Below, one piece after another: positions 18,433 to 29,280 of a stretch of 64,000 nt of DNA. The notes under the pieces are model-generated. The model searched no databases, was not told the origin of the DNA, and worked only from the letters and a program-made list of their open reading frames with translations. Each line of letters opens with the position of its first letter. Positions within the stretch are counted from its first letter, which is position 1. This DNA is from Streptomyces sp. NBC_01341 (lineage in GTDB: Bacteria > Actinomycetota > Actinomycetes > Streptomycetales > Streptomycetaceae), in NCBI RefSeq assembly GCF_035946055.1, contig NZ_CP108364.1, forward strand, positions 4,340,001 to 4,404,000, in the 5' to 3' direction. A program made the position numbers and the translations under genes.

Positions 18433-18523
18433 GGTCACCGGAGTGCTCCGGGCGCCGCATCCGAAGCGGTCCGTCCCCGTCGGGGCCGGCCATGGACGGG
18501 GGCGCCCCAGGAGCTCACACAGC

Positions 18524-19315
18524 ATGGGGGTGTCTGTGGCGCGTATCCGGGTTCTGGTGGTCGACGACCACCGCATCTTTGCCGAGTCCCTCGCCGCGGC
18601 GCTCGCGGCCGAACCGGACGTCGACGTGTCGGCGGCGGGCAGCGGTCCCGCCGCGCTGCGCTGTCTGGAACGCGCGGCCGCCGAGGGCCGCCGTTACGAC
18701 GTGATGCTGGTCGACGCGGAGCTGGGCATACTCGGCCCGGGCGGCGTCCGGACGATCCCCGCTCCGCGCGCCGAGGGCGACGGAGGCAGTGGCGGCGGTG
18801 ACGGCATATCGCTGGTCGGCGGGGTCCGCTCGACTCATCCGCACATCCGCACGGTGGTGCTCGCGGAGAAGGACGACCCGCGCCGTGCCGCGGCGGCACT
18901 GCAGGCGGGCGCCTCCGGCTGGGTCGCCAAGGACTGCTCCCTGCAGCGTCTGCTGACGGTCATACGCGGCGTCCTGCGGGACGAGACGCATCTGCCGGCC
19001 GCGCTGCTGACCGGTGTCCTGCGGGAGCTCACCGCGGCGCGCAAGCACCGGACCGAGTCCGAACAACTGGTGGAGTCACTGACACCGCGCGAGCGCGAGG
19101 TGCTGCGCTGCATGGTGGCCGGCCTGGGCCGCAAGGCCGTGGCGGAGCGGCTCTTCCTTTCCCCGCACACGGTGCGCACGCACATGCAGAACGTGCTGGG
19201 GAAGCTCGGGGTGCACTCGACGCTCGCCGCGGTGGCGCTGGCGCGACGGGCCGGGGTCGGCCCGGCCGCCCTAACCGGGGATGTTGTCGAACGGGGCGGT
19301 CAACTGGCGCAGTAG
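18524..19315 (+). CDS. Orphan LuxR/NarL-type response regulator
   Basis: 263 residues. The receiver has VVDDHRIF (Asp14, Asp15) and a good phospho-Asp in YDVMLVDAELG (Asp64), with Lys in ASGWVAKD. A Gly/Arg-rich insertion of about 25 residues (PAPRAEGDGGSGGGDG) splits the domain after the phospho-Asp strand, which is unusual. The C-terminal LuxR helix-turn-helix is LTPREREVLRCMVAGLGRKA followed by SPHTVRTHMQNVLGKLGVHS. AGGAG at 18509 sets the ATG. No kinase adjoins. The 3' end overlaps tamR on the other strand by 45 bp. Confidence 0.88.
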   Translation: MGVSVARIRVLVVDDHRIFAESLAAALAAEPDVDVSAAGSGPAALRCLERAAAEGRRYDVMLVDAELGILGPGGVRTIPAPRAEGDGGSGGGDGISLVGGVRSTHPHIRTVVLAEKDDPRRAAAALQAGASGWVAKDCSLQRLLTVIRGVLRDETHLPAALLTGVLRELTAARKHRTESEQLVESLTPREREVLRCMVAGLGRKAVAERLFLSPHTVRTHMQNVLGKLGVHSTLAAVALARRAGVGPAALTGDVVERGGQLAQ

Positions 19316-19768
19316 TCCGGCCAGTTCGGACCGCTGCTGACGGGAGAGCTCGCCCAGGATCGCCCGCTCCTGGTCGAGCAGCCCGGCCAGCGACTGGTCC
19401 GCCTTGTCGCGGCCCCGGTCGGTGAGCCGGACGAGCACGCCGCGGCGGTCGCTCGGGTCCGGCAGTCGCTCCACGAGGTTCTTCTTGGTCAGCCGGTCGA
19501 TGCGGTTCGTCATCGTGCCCGACGTGACCAGGGTCTGGGTGAGGAGCTGGCCGGGGGAGAGCTGGTACGGGGCCCCCGCGCGGCGAAGGGACGTCAGGAC
19601 GTCGAATTCCCAGGGCTCCAGCTGGTGCTCGGCGAAGGCGATCCTGCGGGCCCGGTCCAGGTGACGGGCCAGGCGTGAGACGCGGCTCAGCACCTCGAGC
19701 GGTTCCACGTCGAGGTCCGGGCGCTCGCGGCGCCATGCAGCGACCAGCCGGTCGACCTCGTCCTCCAT
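19271..19768 (-). CDS. tamR: MarR-family regulator TamR
   Basis: 165 residues with the MarR winged helix: LSRVSRLARHLDRARR, the recognition region LVTSGTMTNRIDRLTKKNL, and the wing DPSDRRGVLVRLTDRG. It is divergent from tam, and the 88-bp gap holds two clear palindromes. In S. coelicolor the same pair is TamR-Tam; TamR represses tam and is released by trans-aconitate, citrate and related acids. Assignment rests on domain, neighbour and operator together. The ATG at 19768 is the first start after the operator. The 3' end overlaps the LuxR gene. Confidence 0.88.
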   Translation of the reverse strand: MEDEVDRLVAAWRRERPDLDVEPLEVLSRVSRLARHLDRARRIAFAEHQLEPWEFDVLTSLRRAGAPYQLSPGQLLTQTLVTSGTMTNRIDRLTKKNLVERLPDPSDRRGVLVRLTDRGRDKADQSLAGLLDQERAILGELSRQQRSELAGLLRQLTAPFDNIPG

Positions 19769-19801
19769 GTCGATCAGTGTAGAGGGTCCCTCGACGTGAA
19801 G

Positions 19802-19834
19802 TCTCTTGAATTCAAGTGTCTTGACATCAAGAGA
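19802..19834. promoter_or_regulatory. TamR operator between tamR and tam
   Basis: Two perfect palindromes sit side by side: CTTGAATTCAAG (19805-19816) and CTTGACATCAAG (19820-19831). The whole is also bounded by TCTCTTGA and TCAAGAGA, so halves can pair in more than one register. Such nested TTGA/TCAA sites are typical of TamR-type MarR proteins. Confidence 0.8.
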
Positions 19835-19856
19835 TTGAGCTTGTGATCCTGGCACC

Positions 19857-20654
19857 ATGACCTCGCCGACCTGGGACCCGCGGCAGTATCTCCGGCACGC
19901 GGACCACCGCACCCGCCCCTTCCACGATCTCCTGGCCCGGATCGGACCCCTGCCGCACGAGACGGCCCCCCGCATCGCCGACCTCGGATGCGGTGCCGGC
20001 AACGTCACCGCACTCCTCGCCGAACGCTGGCCCGGCGCCCGCGTCACGGGCTACGACAGCTCGCCCCGGATGCTCGAACGCGCCCGCGCCCACACCGGCC
20101 CCCTCCTCGACTTCGCCGAGGCCGACGCCGCCACCTGGACACCCGACGGGACGTACGACCTCATCGTCTCCAACGCCCTGCTCCAGTGGGTTCCCGGCCA
20201 CACCGCCCGCTTCCCCCTCTGGCTCGGCGCCCTCACCGCCGGCGGCACCCTCGCCTTCCAGGTCCCCGGCAACTTCGACGCCCCCAGTCACACCCTCATG
20301 CGCGAGCTCGCCGGATCCCCCCGCTGGGCCGACCGCCTCGGCGGCCTCCTGCGCCACGCCGACGCCGTACTCACCCCCACGGACTACCTGGGCCACCTCG
20401 CCGCACCAGACCGCACCGTCGATGTCTGGGAGACCACCTACCTGCACCTCCTCCAGGGGGAGGACCCCGTCCTCGACTGGGTCAAGGGCACCGGCCTGCG
20501 CCCCGTCCTCGACGCCCTCGCCGACGACCCCGGGGCCCGGGACGCCTTCCTCGCCGAGTACCGCGACCTGCTGCGCACCGCCTACCCGACGGGCCCGCAC
20601 GGGACGGTCTTCCCGTTCCGCCGGATCTTCGCCGTCGTCCGCACCGCCGGGTGA
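19857..20654 (+). CDS. tam: Trans-aconitate 2-methyltransferase (Tam)
   Basis: 265 residues of class I SAM-dependent methyltransferase. Motif I is IADLGCGAGNVT at about residues 39-50, followed by GYDSSPRMLERAR; the post-core segment FQVPGNFDAPSHTLMREL and the end YRDLLRTAYP are characteristic of Tam. It methylates trans-aconitate, an inhibitor of aconitase formed spontaneously from cis-aconitate, and so protects the TCA cycle. The ATG is 22 bases after the TamR operator. Confidence 0.92.
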   Translation: MTSPTWDPRQYLRHADHRTRPFHDLLARIGPLPHETAPRIADLGCGAGNVTALLAERWPGARVTGYDSSPRMLERARAHTGPLLDFAEADAATWTPDGTYDLIVSNALLQWVPGHTARFPLWLGALTAGGTLAFQVPGNFDAPSHTLMRELAGSPRWADRLGGLLRHADAVLTPTDYLGHLAAPDRTVDVWETTYLHLLQGEDPVLDWVKGTGLRPVLDALADDPGARDAFLAEYRDLLRTAYPTGPHGTVFPFRRIFAVVRTAG

Positions 20655-20670
20655 GTGACCCGGCAGGACG

Positions 20671-21273
20671 TCACAGCGCGTCCAGGGCCTCCGCCGAGAT
20701 GTCGAGGTCGACCGAGAACGGAACACCCGTCTTGAGCCGGTCGTGATGGATTCCGGTCAGGGCGTACGCCTTGTTCACGGGGTCCAGCTCATAGACCCGC
20801 ACCACCGGATGCCGGTCGCTCCCGGCCGTGTCGACCAGCCAGAAGTTCGGGATGCCGGCCGCGGCGTACTTCTGTGGCTTGGTGTCACGGTCGCGGGCCT
20901 CGGAGTCGGGCGAGACCACCTCGACGGCGAGGAGCACGTCCGCCGCCTCGAAACGGGTCAGCTCCCGCCCGGTGACCGCCTCGGCCCGCACGACACAGAC
21001 ATCCGGCTCGGGGGCGTTGCGCCGGTCGAGGACGACGGTCATCTCGCGGCGCGCCTTCATCTCCGGCGGAGCGCTGTGACGGAGGCCGGTCGTCAGGAGG
21101 TCGATCATCGTGCTGTGGAAATCTCGCTGCGGACTCACAAAAACCAGGCTCCCGTCGAGCAATTCCGTGTGCGGCGGGAGATCGGGCAAGGTGAACAGAT
21201 CGTCCACCGTGTATCCGTCCTGGGGCGGCACCGGCCAGCGGCTGCTGCACCCGGTGATCGGCTCGGCGGTCAT
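20671..21273 (-). CDS. Uma2/DUF820 family protein (PD-(D/E)XK-like fold)
   Basis: 200 residues of the Uma2 family, common in streptomycetes and cyanobacteria, with a restriction-endonuclease-like fold but no proven role. Family marks are LPPHTELLDGSLVFVSP, APEPDVCVVRAE (the Glu-Pro-Asp), VLLAVEVVSPDSEARDR (the E-V-V-S-P active-site-like strand) and KYAAAGIPNFWLVD. I chose the ATG at 21273 because GGGAGGAACC precedes it directly; longer starts exist. Convergent with tam. Confidence 0.88.
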   Translation of the reverse strand: MTAEPITGCSSRWPVPPQDGYTVDDLFTLPDLPPHTELLDGSLVFVSPQRDFHSTMIDLLTTGLRHSAPPEMKARREMTVVLDRRNAPEPDVCVVRAEAVTGRELTRFEAADVLLAVEVVSPDSEARDRDTKPQKYAAAGIPNFWLVDTAGSDRHPVVRVYELDPVNKAYALTGIHHDRLKTGVPFSVDLDISAEALDAL

Positions 21274-21375
21274 GGTTCCTCCCATGGACGGGATTCTGGT
21301 CCTGCAACCACCACAGTAAGGTCCGCTCCGCGACGTGGTCATCACAACGAGTGATCGCACGCACGCGGAGGCGGC

Positions 21376-22062
21376 TCAGTTCTTCCGGTGCCCGATCAGC
21401 CGCGGCTTCGACTCCAGGTTCTCCAGCCCGTGCCACGCCAGGTTCACCAGATGAGCCGCGACCTCGGCCTTCTTCGGCTTCCGCACGTCCAGCCACCACT
21501 GGCCGGTCAGCGCCACCATCCCGACCAGGGCCTGCGCGTACAGCGGCGCCAGCTTCGGGTCGAAGCCCCGGGCCTTGAACTCCAGACCCAGGATGTCCTC
21601 GACCTGCGTGGCGATGTCACTGATCAGCGACGCGAACGTGCCCGTGGACTGCGCGACCGGGGAGTCGCGGACCAGGATCCGGAAACCGTCCGTGTACTTC
21701 TCGATGTAGTCGAGCAGCGCGAACGCCGCCTGCTCCAGCAGCTCACGCGGATGACCGGCCGTGAGCGCCCCCGTCACCAGGTCCAGCAACTGGCGCATCT
21801 CACGGTCGACCACGACGGCATACAAGCCCTCCTTGCCGCCGAAGTGCTCGTACACCACCGGCTTGGAGACCCCGGCGCGCGCCGCGATCTCCTCCACCGA
21901 AGTGCCCTCGAAGCCCTTGTCGGCGAACAGGGTGCGGCCGATGTCCAGAAGTTGCTCGCGGCGCTCCTTCCCCGTCATCCGGACCCTGCGGGTCCGCCGG
22001 GTAGGGGCAGGCATGCTCTTCTCGCCACTGGTGCTTGAGTCGGTCGCCACGTCGTCAATCAT
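21376..22062 (-). CDS. TetR-family regulator in the desaturase operon
   Basis: 228 residues. The N-terminal helix-turn-helix is GTSVEEIAARAGVSKPVVYEHFGGKEGLY at about residues 55-83 (read as two parts), after a basic tail (PTRRTRRVRMTGKERR). The ligand domain is typical of actinobacterial fatty-acid or desaturase TetR repressors. The ATG overlaps the desaturase TGA in ATGA, so the two are one operon, and the regulator probably senses acyl-CoA state and acts on the CTACG-N4-CGTAA sites upstream of the desaturase. Ligand and target are inference. Confidence 0.9.
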   Translation of the reverse strand: MIDDVATDSSTSGEKSMPAPTRRTRRVRMTGKERREQLLDIGRTLFADKGFEGTSVEEIAARAGVSKPVVYEHFGGKEGLYAVVVDREMRQLLDLVTGALTAGHPRELLEQAAFALLDYIEKYTDGFRILVRDSPVAQSTGTFASLISDIATQVEDILGLEFKARGFDPKLAPLYAQALVGMVALTGQWWLDVRKPKKAEVAAHLVNLAWHGLENLESKPRLIGHRKN

Positions 22063-23045
22063 GCCGGGTCGGCGGCCGCGGACTTGCGTCGGGAGGCGAT
22101 ACGTGAGGCGTCCGGCCACCGTACGTCCCGCGCCCAGCCCAGCTGCTCGAACCAGCGGATCAGCCGCGCACTGGAGTCGATCTGGCCGCGCAGCACCCCG
22201 TGACGCGCGCTCGTCGGGTCCGCGTGGTGCAGGTTGTGCCACGACTCACCGCACGACAGGACGGCCAGCCACCACACGTTCCCCGACCTGTCGCGGGACT
22301 TGAACGGCCGCTTGCCGACCGCGTGGCAGATCGAGTTGATCGACCACGTCACGTGGTGCAGGAGCGCGACGCGGACCAGCGAACCCCAGAAGAACGCCGT
22401 GAACGCACCCCACCACGACATCGTGACCAGGCCGCCCACCAGCGGCGGGATCGCCAGCGACAGGATCGTGAAGCTCAGGAAGTGACGCGAGATCGCGCGG
22501 AGCGCCGGGTCCCGGACGAGGTCGGGGGCGTACTTCTGCTGCGGGGTCTGCTCCTCGTTGAACATCCAGCCGATGTGGGCCCACCACAGGCCCTTCATCA
22601 GCGCGGGCAGGTTCTCGCCGAACCTCCACGGCGAGTGCGGGTCGCCCTCGGCGTCGGAGAACCGGTGGTGCTTGCGGTGGTCGGCCACCCAGCGCACGAG
22701 CGGGCCCTCCACCGCCATCGAACCGGCGACGGCCATCACGATGACGAGCGGACGCTTCGCCTTGAACGATCCGTGCGTGAAGTAGCGGTGGAAACCGATC
22801 GTCACACCGTGGCAGCCCCAGTAGTACATGGCGACCAGCAGACCGAGGTCGAGCCAGCTGACGCCGCGCCCCCAGGCCAGCGGCACCGCCGCGACCAGAG
22901 CGGCGAACGGCACCACGATGAACAGGAGCAGCGCGATCTGCTCGACCGAACGCTTCTTGTCGCCGCCGAGCGTGGCGGAGGGGGTTGCGGTGTCGCCTGC
23001 CGCCGTCGGCAGGCCGTCGTCGATCACATCCGGGCTGGTGGGCAT
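22059..23045 (-). CDS. Acyl-CoA / fatty acid delta-9-type desaturase
   Basis: 328 residues of membrane di-iron desaturase, introducing a double bond into acyl chains to tune membrane fluidity. The three histidine boxes are HRYFTH (86-91), HRKHH (123-127) and HNLHH (270-274). Hydrophobic helices lie at about residues 37-58, 63-80, 100-115 and 190-222. It heads an operon with the TetR gene and faces ppc across a 327-bp gap carrying paired palindromes near its start. Confidence 0.93.
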   Translation of the reverse strand: MPTSPDVIDDGLPTAAGDTATPSATLGGDKKRSVEQIALLLFIVVPFAALVAAVPLAWGRGVSWLDLGLLVAMYYWGCHGVTIGFHRYFTHGSFKAKRPLVIVMAVAGSMAVEGPLVRWVADHRKHHRFSDAEGDPHSPWRFGENLPALMKGLWWAHIGWMFNEEQTPQQKYAPDLVRDPALRAISRHFLSFTILSLAIPPLVGGLVTMSWWGAFTAFFWGSLVRVALLHHVTWSINSICHAVGKRPFKSRDRSGNVWWLAVLSCGESWHNLHHADPTSARHGVLRGQIDSSARLIRWFEQLGWARDVRWPDASRIASRRKSAAADPA

Positions 23046-23372
23046 TGGGGAGTCCCCCGTGGGGTGAGGAAATATGACGGAATGAGCGGGCTACGCTTCC
23101 GTAACCTACGGCAACGTAAGTATGGCAGCGAAGAGGCCCGCGACACGAGAGCGCCGCCATGGCAACCCTTGTGCGACAGGGCCCCCCGCTCTCGTGTACC
23201 CCCGATCGGGACCACCCCGCAGGGCAGCGGGCACACCGAACCCCCGGACACCTATCCTGGGTGCGTCGGACAGCGCGGTCCGCACTCTGCATACCCGGGG
23301 CGAGCCGTCAGCACCACGAGCGCCCCGGACCCCCTGACAGACGTGCTCAACCACTGCAAGGAGCCGCACACT
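23046..23372. other. 327-bp divergent control region, desaturase / ppc
   Basis: No gene is apparent. The desaturase side holds two tandem palindromes (23091-23119). The ppc side holds the ribosome site AAGGAG at 23358-23363. The + frame stays open through the whole region in line with ppc, but that is a high-GC effect. Confidence 0.6.
23091..23119. promoter_or_regulatory. Two tandem CTACG-N4-CGTAA operators before the desaturase
   Basis: CTACGCTTCCGTAA (23091-23104) and CTACGGCAACGTAA (23106-23119) start 15 bases apart. They are 46-75 bases before the desaturase start, over the expected promoter. The cotranscribed TetR protein is the obvious candidate to bind them. Confidence 0.6.
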
Positions 23373-26102
<2,730 letters not shown>

Positions 26103-26121
26103 CCCCGAACCCGGAGACCGA

Positions 26122-26177
26122 GCGGGTGCGGCCCCTCAGAGGGCGACGAACGTCGCCGTCAACAGGGCCGCACCCGC
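26122..26177. terminator. Nested bidirectional terminator after ppc
   Basis: Outer arms GCGGGTGCGGCCC (26122-26134) and GGGCCGCACCCGC (26165-26177) are perfectly complementary. Inside them GGCGACG and CGTCGCC (26142-26157) make a tight inner hairpin. The right half lies within the last codons of the convergent gene, so one structure can end both transcripts. Confidence 0.75.
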
Positions 26178-26606
26178 GATCCCCGTGACCCAGGCCGTCC
26201 GCGTCATCCGCAGACCGCCACCGATCAACAGGGCCGACAGCAACAACGCGCCGCCGAACGGCACCCAGGCATGCAGAAAGCCGGGCACACCCGTCCGCAC
26301 GACGGCATCCGAACCCGGCTTCACCACCACGGGAAAACGGTCGCCCTTGCGCACCGCGACCGACTTCTCGATCGTCACCCCACCACGCCGCCGCGAATCC
26401 GCGTCCGGCGAGAACGACCCCGTGCACGCGTCCTCACCGCACCCCGTCACCACCACCGTCCCGTGCTCACGGCCCTTGGCCAGCACGATGTGGTGCGCGC
26501 TGTTCCACGACGACCACACGCCCGCGACCAGCAGCAACAGGACGACACAGCCCGCGGCGAACGAACGGCCATGGGCCAGCACCCGGGGGGAGGACTTCCG
26601 CTTCAT
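26136..26606 (-). CDS. Three-helix membrane protein of unknown function
   Basis: 156 residues. One helix near the N-terminus (FAAGCVVLLLLVAGVW), an extracytoplasmic region of about 75 residues with a possible disulfide (VTGCGEDACTGSF) and the segment VRKGDRFPVVVKPG, then two closely spaced helices (ALLLSALLIGGGL and WVTGIAGAALLTATFVAL). I do not recognise the family. It follows pth on the same strand after 75 bp that contain a hairpin whose 3' arm covers AAGG, the likely ribosome site. Confidence 0.75.
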   Translation of the reverse strand: MKRKSSPRVLAHGRSFAAGCVVLLLLVAGVWSSWNSAHHIVLAKGREHGTVVVTGCGEDACTGSFSPDADSRRRGGVTIEKSVAVRKGDRFPVVVKPGSDAVVRTGVPGFLHAWVPFGGALLLSALLIGGGLRMTRTAWVTGIAGAALLTATFVAL

Positions 26607-26616
26607 GGAGGCAGAT

Positions 26617-26640
26617 CCTTGGGCAGAGCCCAGCCCAAGG
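26617..26640 (-). terminator. Hairpin between pth and the downstream membrane gene
   Basis: CCTTGGGC (26617-26624) and GCCCAAGG (26633-26640), 8-bp stem with an 8-base loop. On the minus strand it comes after pth and ends 10 bases before the next ATG, so it may be a weak terminator or may mask the AAGG of the ribosome site. Confidence 0.5.
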
Positions 26641-26681
26641 TCAACCTGCGGCCGGAAAAGAACCGGGTAGCACCACGAATG

Positions 26682-27275
26682 TCAGGAGTTGTACGCGGAC
26701 TGAGCCCGCTCCAGCCCCTCCGCCAGCAACGACTCCACCGCATCCGCCGACCGGTCCACCAGGAACGCGAGCTCCTTGCGCTCCGCCGACGAGAAGTCCT
26801 TCAGCACGAAGTCCGCCACCTGCATCCGGCCCGGCGGCCTGCCGATCCCGAACCGCACCCGGTGATAGTCCGCACCCATCGACTTCGTCATCGACTTCAG
26901 CCCGTTGTGCCCGTTGTCCCCACCACCGAGCTTCAGCCGCAGCACCCCGAAATCGACGTCCAGCTCGTCATGCACCGCCACCACGTGATCCAACGGCACC
27001 TTGTAGAAATCACGCAACGCCGTCACCGGCCCACCCGACAGATTCATGTACGACATCGGCTTCGCCAGCACCACCCGCCGGCTCGCCGGCCCGGGCGGAC
27101 CGATCCGCCCCTCCAGCACCTGCGCCTGCGCCTTCTGCGCCCGCTTGAACTTCCCGCCGATCCGCTCCGCCAGCAGATCAGCCACCATGAAACCGACGTT
27201 GTGCCGATTCGCCGCATAGTCGGGGCCGGGGTTGCCGAGGCCCACGATCAGCCACGGGTCGGTGGGATCGGACAT
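26682..27275 (-). CDS. pth: Peptidyl-tRNA hydrolase
   Basis: Releases tRNA from peptidyl-tRNA that has dropped off the ribosome. 197 residues with the family signature GLGNPGPDYAANRHNVGF (catalytic His in NRHN), PMSYMNLSGG, HDELDVDFG and GDNGHNGLKSM. The ATG at 27275 begins MSDPTDPWLIVGLG; an upstream in-frame start at 27305 would add only unconserved residues. Downstream of rplY on the same strand, a common actinobacterial pairing. Confidence 0.97.
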   Translation of the reverse strand: MSDPTDPWLIVGLGNPGPDYAANRHNVGFMVADLLAERIGGKFKRAQKAQAQVLEGRIGPPGPASRRVVLAKPMSYMNLSGGPVTALRDFYKVPLDHVVAVHDELDVDFGVLRLKLGGGDNGHNGLKSMTKSMGADYHRVRFGIGRPPGRMQVADFVLKDFSSAERKELAFLVDRSADAVESLLAEGLERAQSAYNS

Positions 27276-27334
27276 CACAGCTCGCTCTCCTCGCGGCACG
27301 TACATGCCGGTCCATACGGCTTCGGTACAGGGAA

Positions 27335-27374
27335 ACGGGGCGGCGGCACCCCCGGAAGGGAACCGCCACCCCGT
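27335..27374 (-). terminator. Hairpin between rplY and pth
   Basis: ACGGGGCGGCGG (27335-27346) pairs with CCGCCACCCCGT (27363-27374) with one mismatch. It could reduce read-through from rplY into pth, 60 bases further on. No T-run. Confidence 0.45.
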
Positions 27375-27397
27375 CAGTCAAGCAGGTGGGGCGAGGC

Positions 27398-27985
27398 TCA
27401 GGCCTCGGCAGCCGCTTCCTCGGCGCCTTCGGCAGCCGGCTCCTCGGCCTGCGCCGCGACGACCTGGAGGACGACCGCGTCCTCGTCGCCCGCGAGCACC
27501 GAACCCTTGGGGAGCGGGATGTCCTTCGCGAGGATCGAGTCACCGGCGTCCAGGCCCGCCACGGAGACCGTGACCGACTCGGGGATGTGGGTGGCCTCGG
27601 CCTCGACGAGGAGCGTGTTCTGCACGAACTCGAGCAGGTTGGCGCCCGGGGCGAGCTCGCCGTCGGTGTGCACCGCGATCTCGACGTTGACCTTCTCGCC
27701 GCGCTTCACGGTCAGCAGGTCGACGTGCTCGATGTTGCCCTTGATGGCGTTGCGCTGCACGGCCTTCGGGATCACCAGGGCGTCCTTGCCGTCGATCTCC
27801 AGACCGATCAGGACGTTGGCGGTACGCAGCGCGAGAAGCAGCTCGTGGCCCGGCAGGTTGATGTGAACCGGCTCCGCACCGTGGCCGTAGACGACCCCGG
27901 GAACCAGGTTGGCGCGGCGGGTACGACGGGCAGCGCCCTTGCCGAACTCCGTACGGACCGTTGCGTCGAGCTTGATCTCAGCCAT
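27398..27985 (-). CDS. rplY: 50S ribosomal protein L25 (TL5/CTC form)
   Basis: 195 residues: an N-terminal 5S-rRNA-binding L25 domain (VRTEFGKGAARRTRRANLVP, typical of the CTC type) and the C-terminal TL5 beta domain (GVSVAGLDAGDSILAKDIPL-like region), ending in an acidic Ala/Glu tail (EEPAAEGAEEAAAEA). Binds 5S rRNA in the large subunit; CTC-type proteins are linked to general stress. Lies between prs and pth on the same strand. Confidence 0.96.
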   Translation of the reverse strand: MAEIKLDATVRTEFGKGAARRTRRANLVPGVVYGHGAEPVHINLPGHELLLALRTANVLIGLEIDGKDALVIPKAVQRNAIKGNIEHVDLLTVKRGEKVNVEIAVHTDGELAPGANLLEFVQNTLLVEAEATHIPESVTVSVAGLDAGDSILAKDIPLPKGSVLAGDEDAVVLQVVAAQAEEPAAEGAEEAAAEA

Positions 27986-28182
27986 GCTGCACTCCTCGTA
28001 GGTGACGAAAGAAACCGATGGTCACCCGGCCCACGACAGGCCTGCTACGAAGAGCGCGTCGATAACGGACCACCGGCCCATGTCCGAGAACACGAGTACG
28101 GCCTCCCTCGCCGAGCAACTCCAAGAGTCTACCCGGCCGGGAGGCCGTACCCAAAGTGGATCAAGTGGTCACCCGAAGGCGG

Positions 28183-29160
28183 TCACTCGTTCTCCTCGAA
28201 GAGGCTCGTCACCGAACCGTCCTCGAACACCTCACGCACCGCACGCGCGATCGTCGGCGCGATCGACAGCACAGTGATCTTGTCGATCTCCAGCTCACCC
28301 GGCGTCGGCAGCGTGTCGGTGAACACGAACTCGCTGACCTTCGAGTTCTTCAGACGGTCCGCGGCGGGCCCCGACAGCACACCGTGCGTCGCCGTCACTA
28401 TGACGTCCTCCGCACCGTGCGCGAACAGCGCGTCGGCCGCCGCGCAGATCGTGCCACCGGTGTCGATCATGTCGTCGACCAGCACACACACCCGGCCTTC
28501 GACGTTGCCCACGACCTCGTGGACGCTTACCTGGTTCGGCACGTCCTTGTCGCGGCGCTTGTGCACGATCGCCAGCGGCGCGTCCAGCCGGTCGCACCAG
28601 CGGTCCGCGACCCGCACACGTCCGGCGTCCGGCGACACGATCGTCAGCTTCGACCGGTCCACCTTCGCACCCACGTAGTCCGCCAGGATCGGCAGCGCGA
28701 ACAGGTGGTCCACCGGACCGTCGAAGAAGCCCTGGATCTGGTCCGTGTGCAGATCGACGGTGAGGATACGGTCCGCACCCGCCGTCTTCATCAGGTCCGC
28801 GACCATGCGCGCCGAGATCGGCTCACGGCCCCGGTGCTTCTTGTCCTGACGGGCATACCCGTAGAACGGCACGATCACCGTCACCGACCGGGCGGACGCA
28901 CGCTTCAGCGCGTCCAGCATGATCAGCTGCTCCATGATCCACTTGTTGATCGGAGCCGTGTGGCTCTGGATCAGGAAGCAGTCGGCACCACGGGCCGACT
29001 CCTGGAAACGCACGTAGATCTCACCGTTGGCGAAATCGAAGGCCTTCGTCGGCACGAGACCGACACCCAGTTGATGTGCGACCTCCTCGGCCAGCTCGGG
29101 GTGGGCGCGGCCGGAGAAGAGCATCAGCTTCTTCTCGCCGGTCGTCTTGATCCCGGTCAC
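28183..29160 (-). CDS. prs: Ribose-phosphate pyrophosphokinase (PRPP synthetase)
   Basis: Makes PRPP from ribose-5-phosphate and ATP for nucleotide, His and Trp synthesis. 325 residues. Motifs: the ATP flexible loop YGYARQDKKHRGREP, the metal-binding DLHTDQIQGFF, and the PRPP loop VCVLVDDMIDTGGT. GAGGAG lies nine bases before the GTG start. It follows glmU after 120 bp on the same strand; glmU-prs is a widely conserved pair. Confidence 0.97.
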   Translation of the reverse strand: MTGIKTTGEKKLMLFSGRAHPELAEEVAHQLGVGLVPTKAFDFANGEIYVRFQESARGADCFLIQSHTAPINKWIMEQLIMLDALKRASARSVTVIVPFYGYARQDKKHRGREPISARMVADLMKTAGADRILTVDLHTDQIQGFFDGPVDHLFALPILADYVGAKVDRSKLTIVSPDAGRVRVADRWCDRLDAPLAIVHKRRDKDVPNQVSVHEVVGNVEGRVCVLVDDMIDTGGTICAAADALFAHGAEDVIVTATHGVLSGPAADRLKNSKVSEFVFTDTLPTPGELEIDKITVLSIAPTIARAVREVFEDGSVTSLFEENE

Positions 29161-29280
29161 AGCACAGTCTCCTCAGACGTGTATCTGGCACAGCGCGCAT
29201 GTGTCCCGATGTGCGACGAGCCAGCCGAAATGGGTGAGCATCTATCACGGTACGCCAGGCGTAGGTGCACCTGTTTCCGG

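Noticed and set aside
22200..23372. In-frame extension of ppc to about 1300 residues
   Set aside because: The extra part runs opposite the desaturase gene and lacks conserved sequence; the GTG at 23373 has a good ribosome site and gives the normal length.
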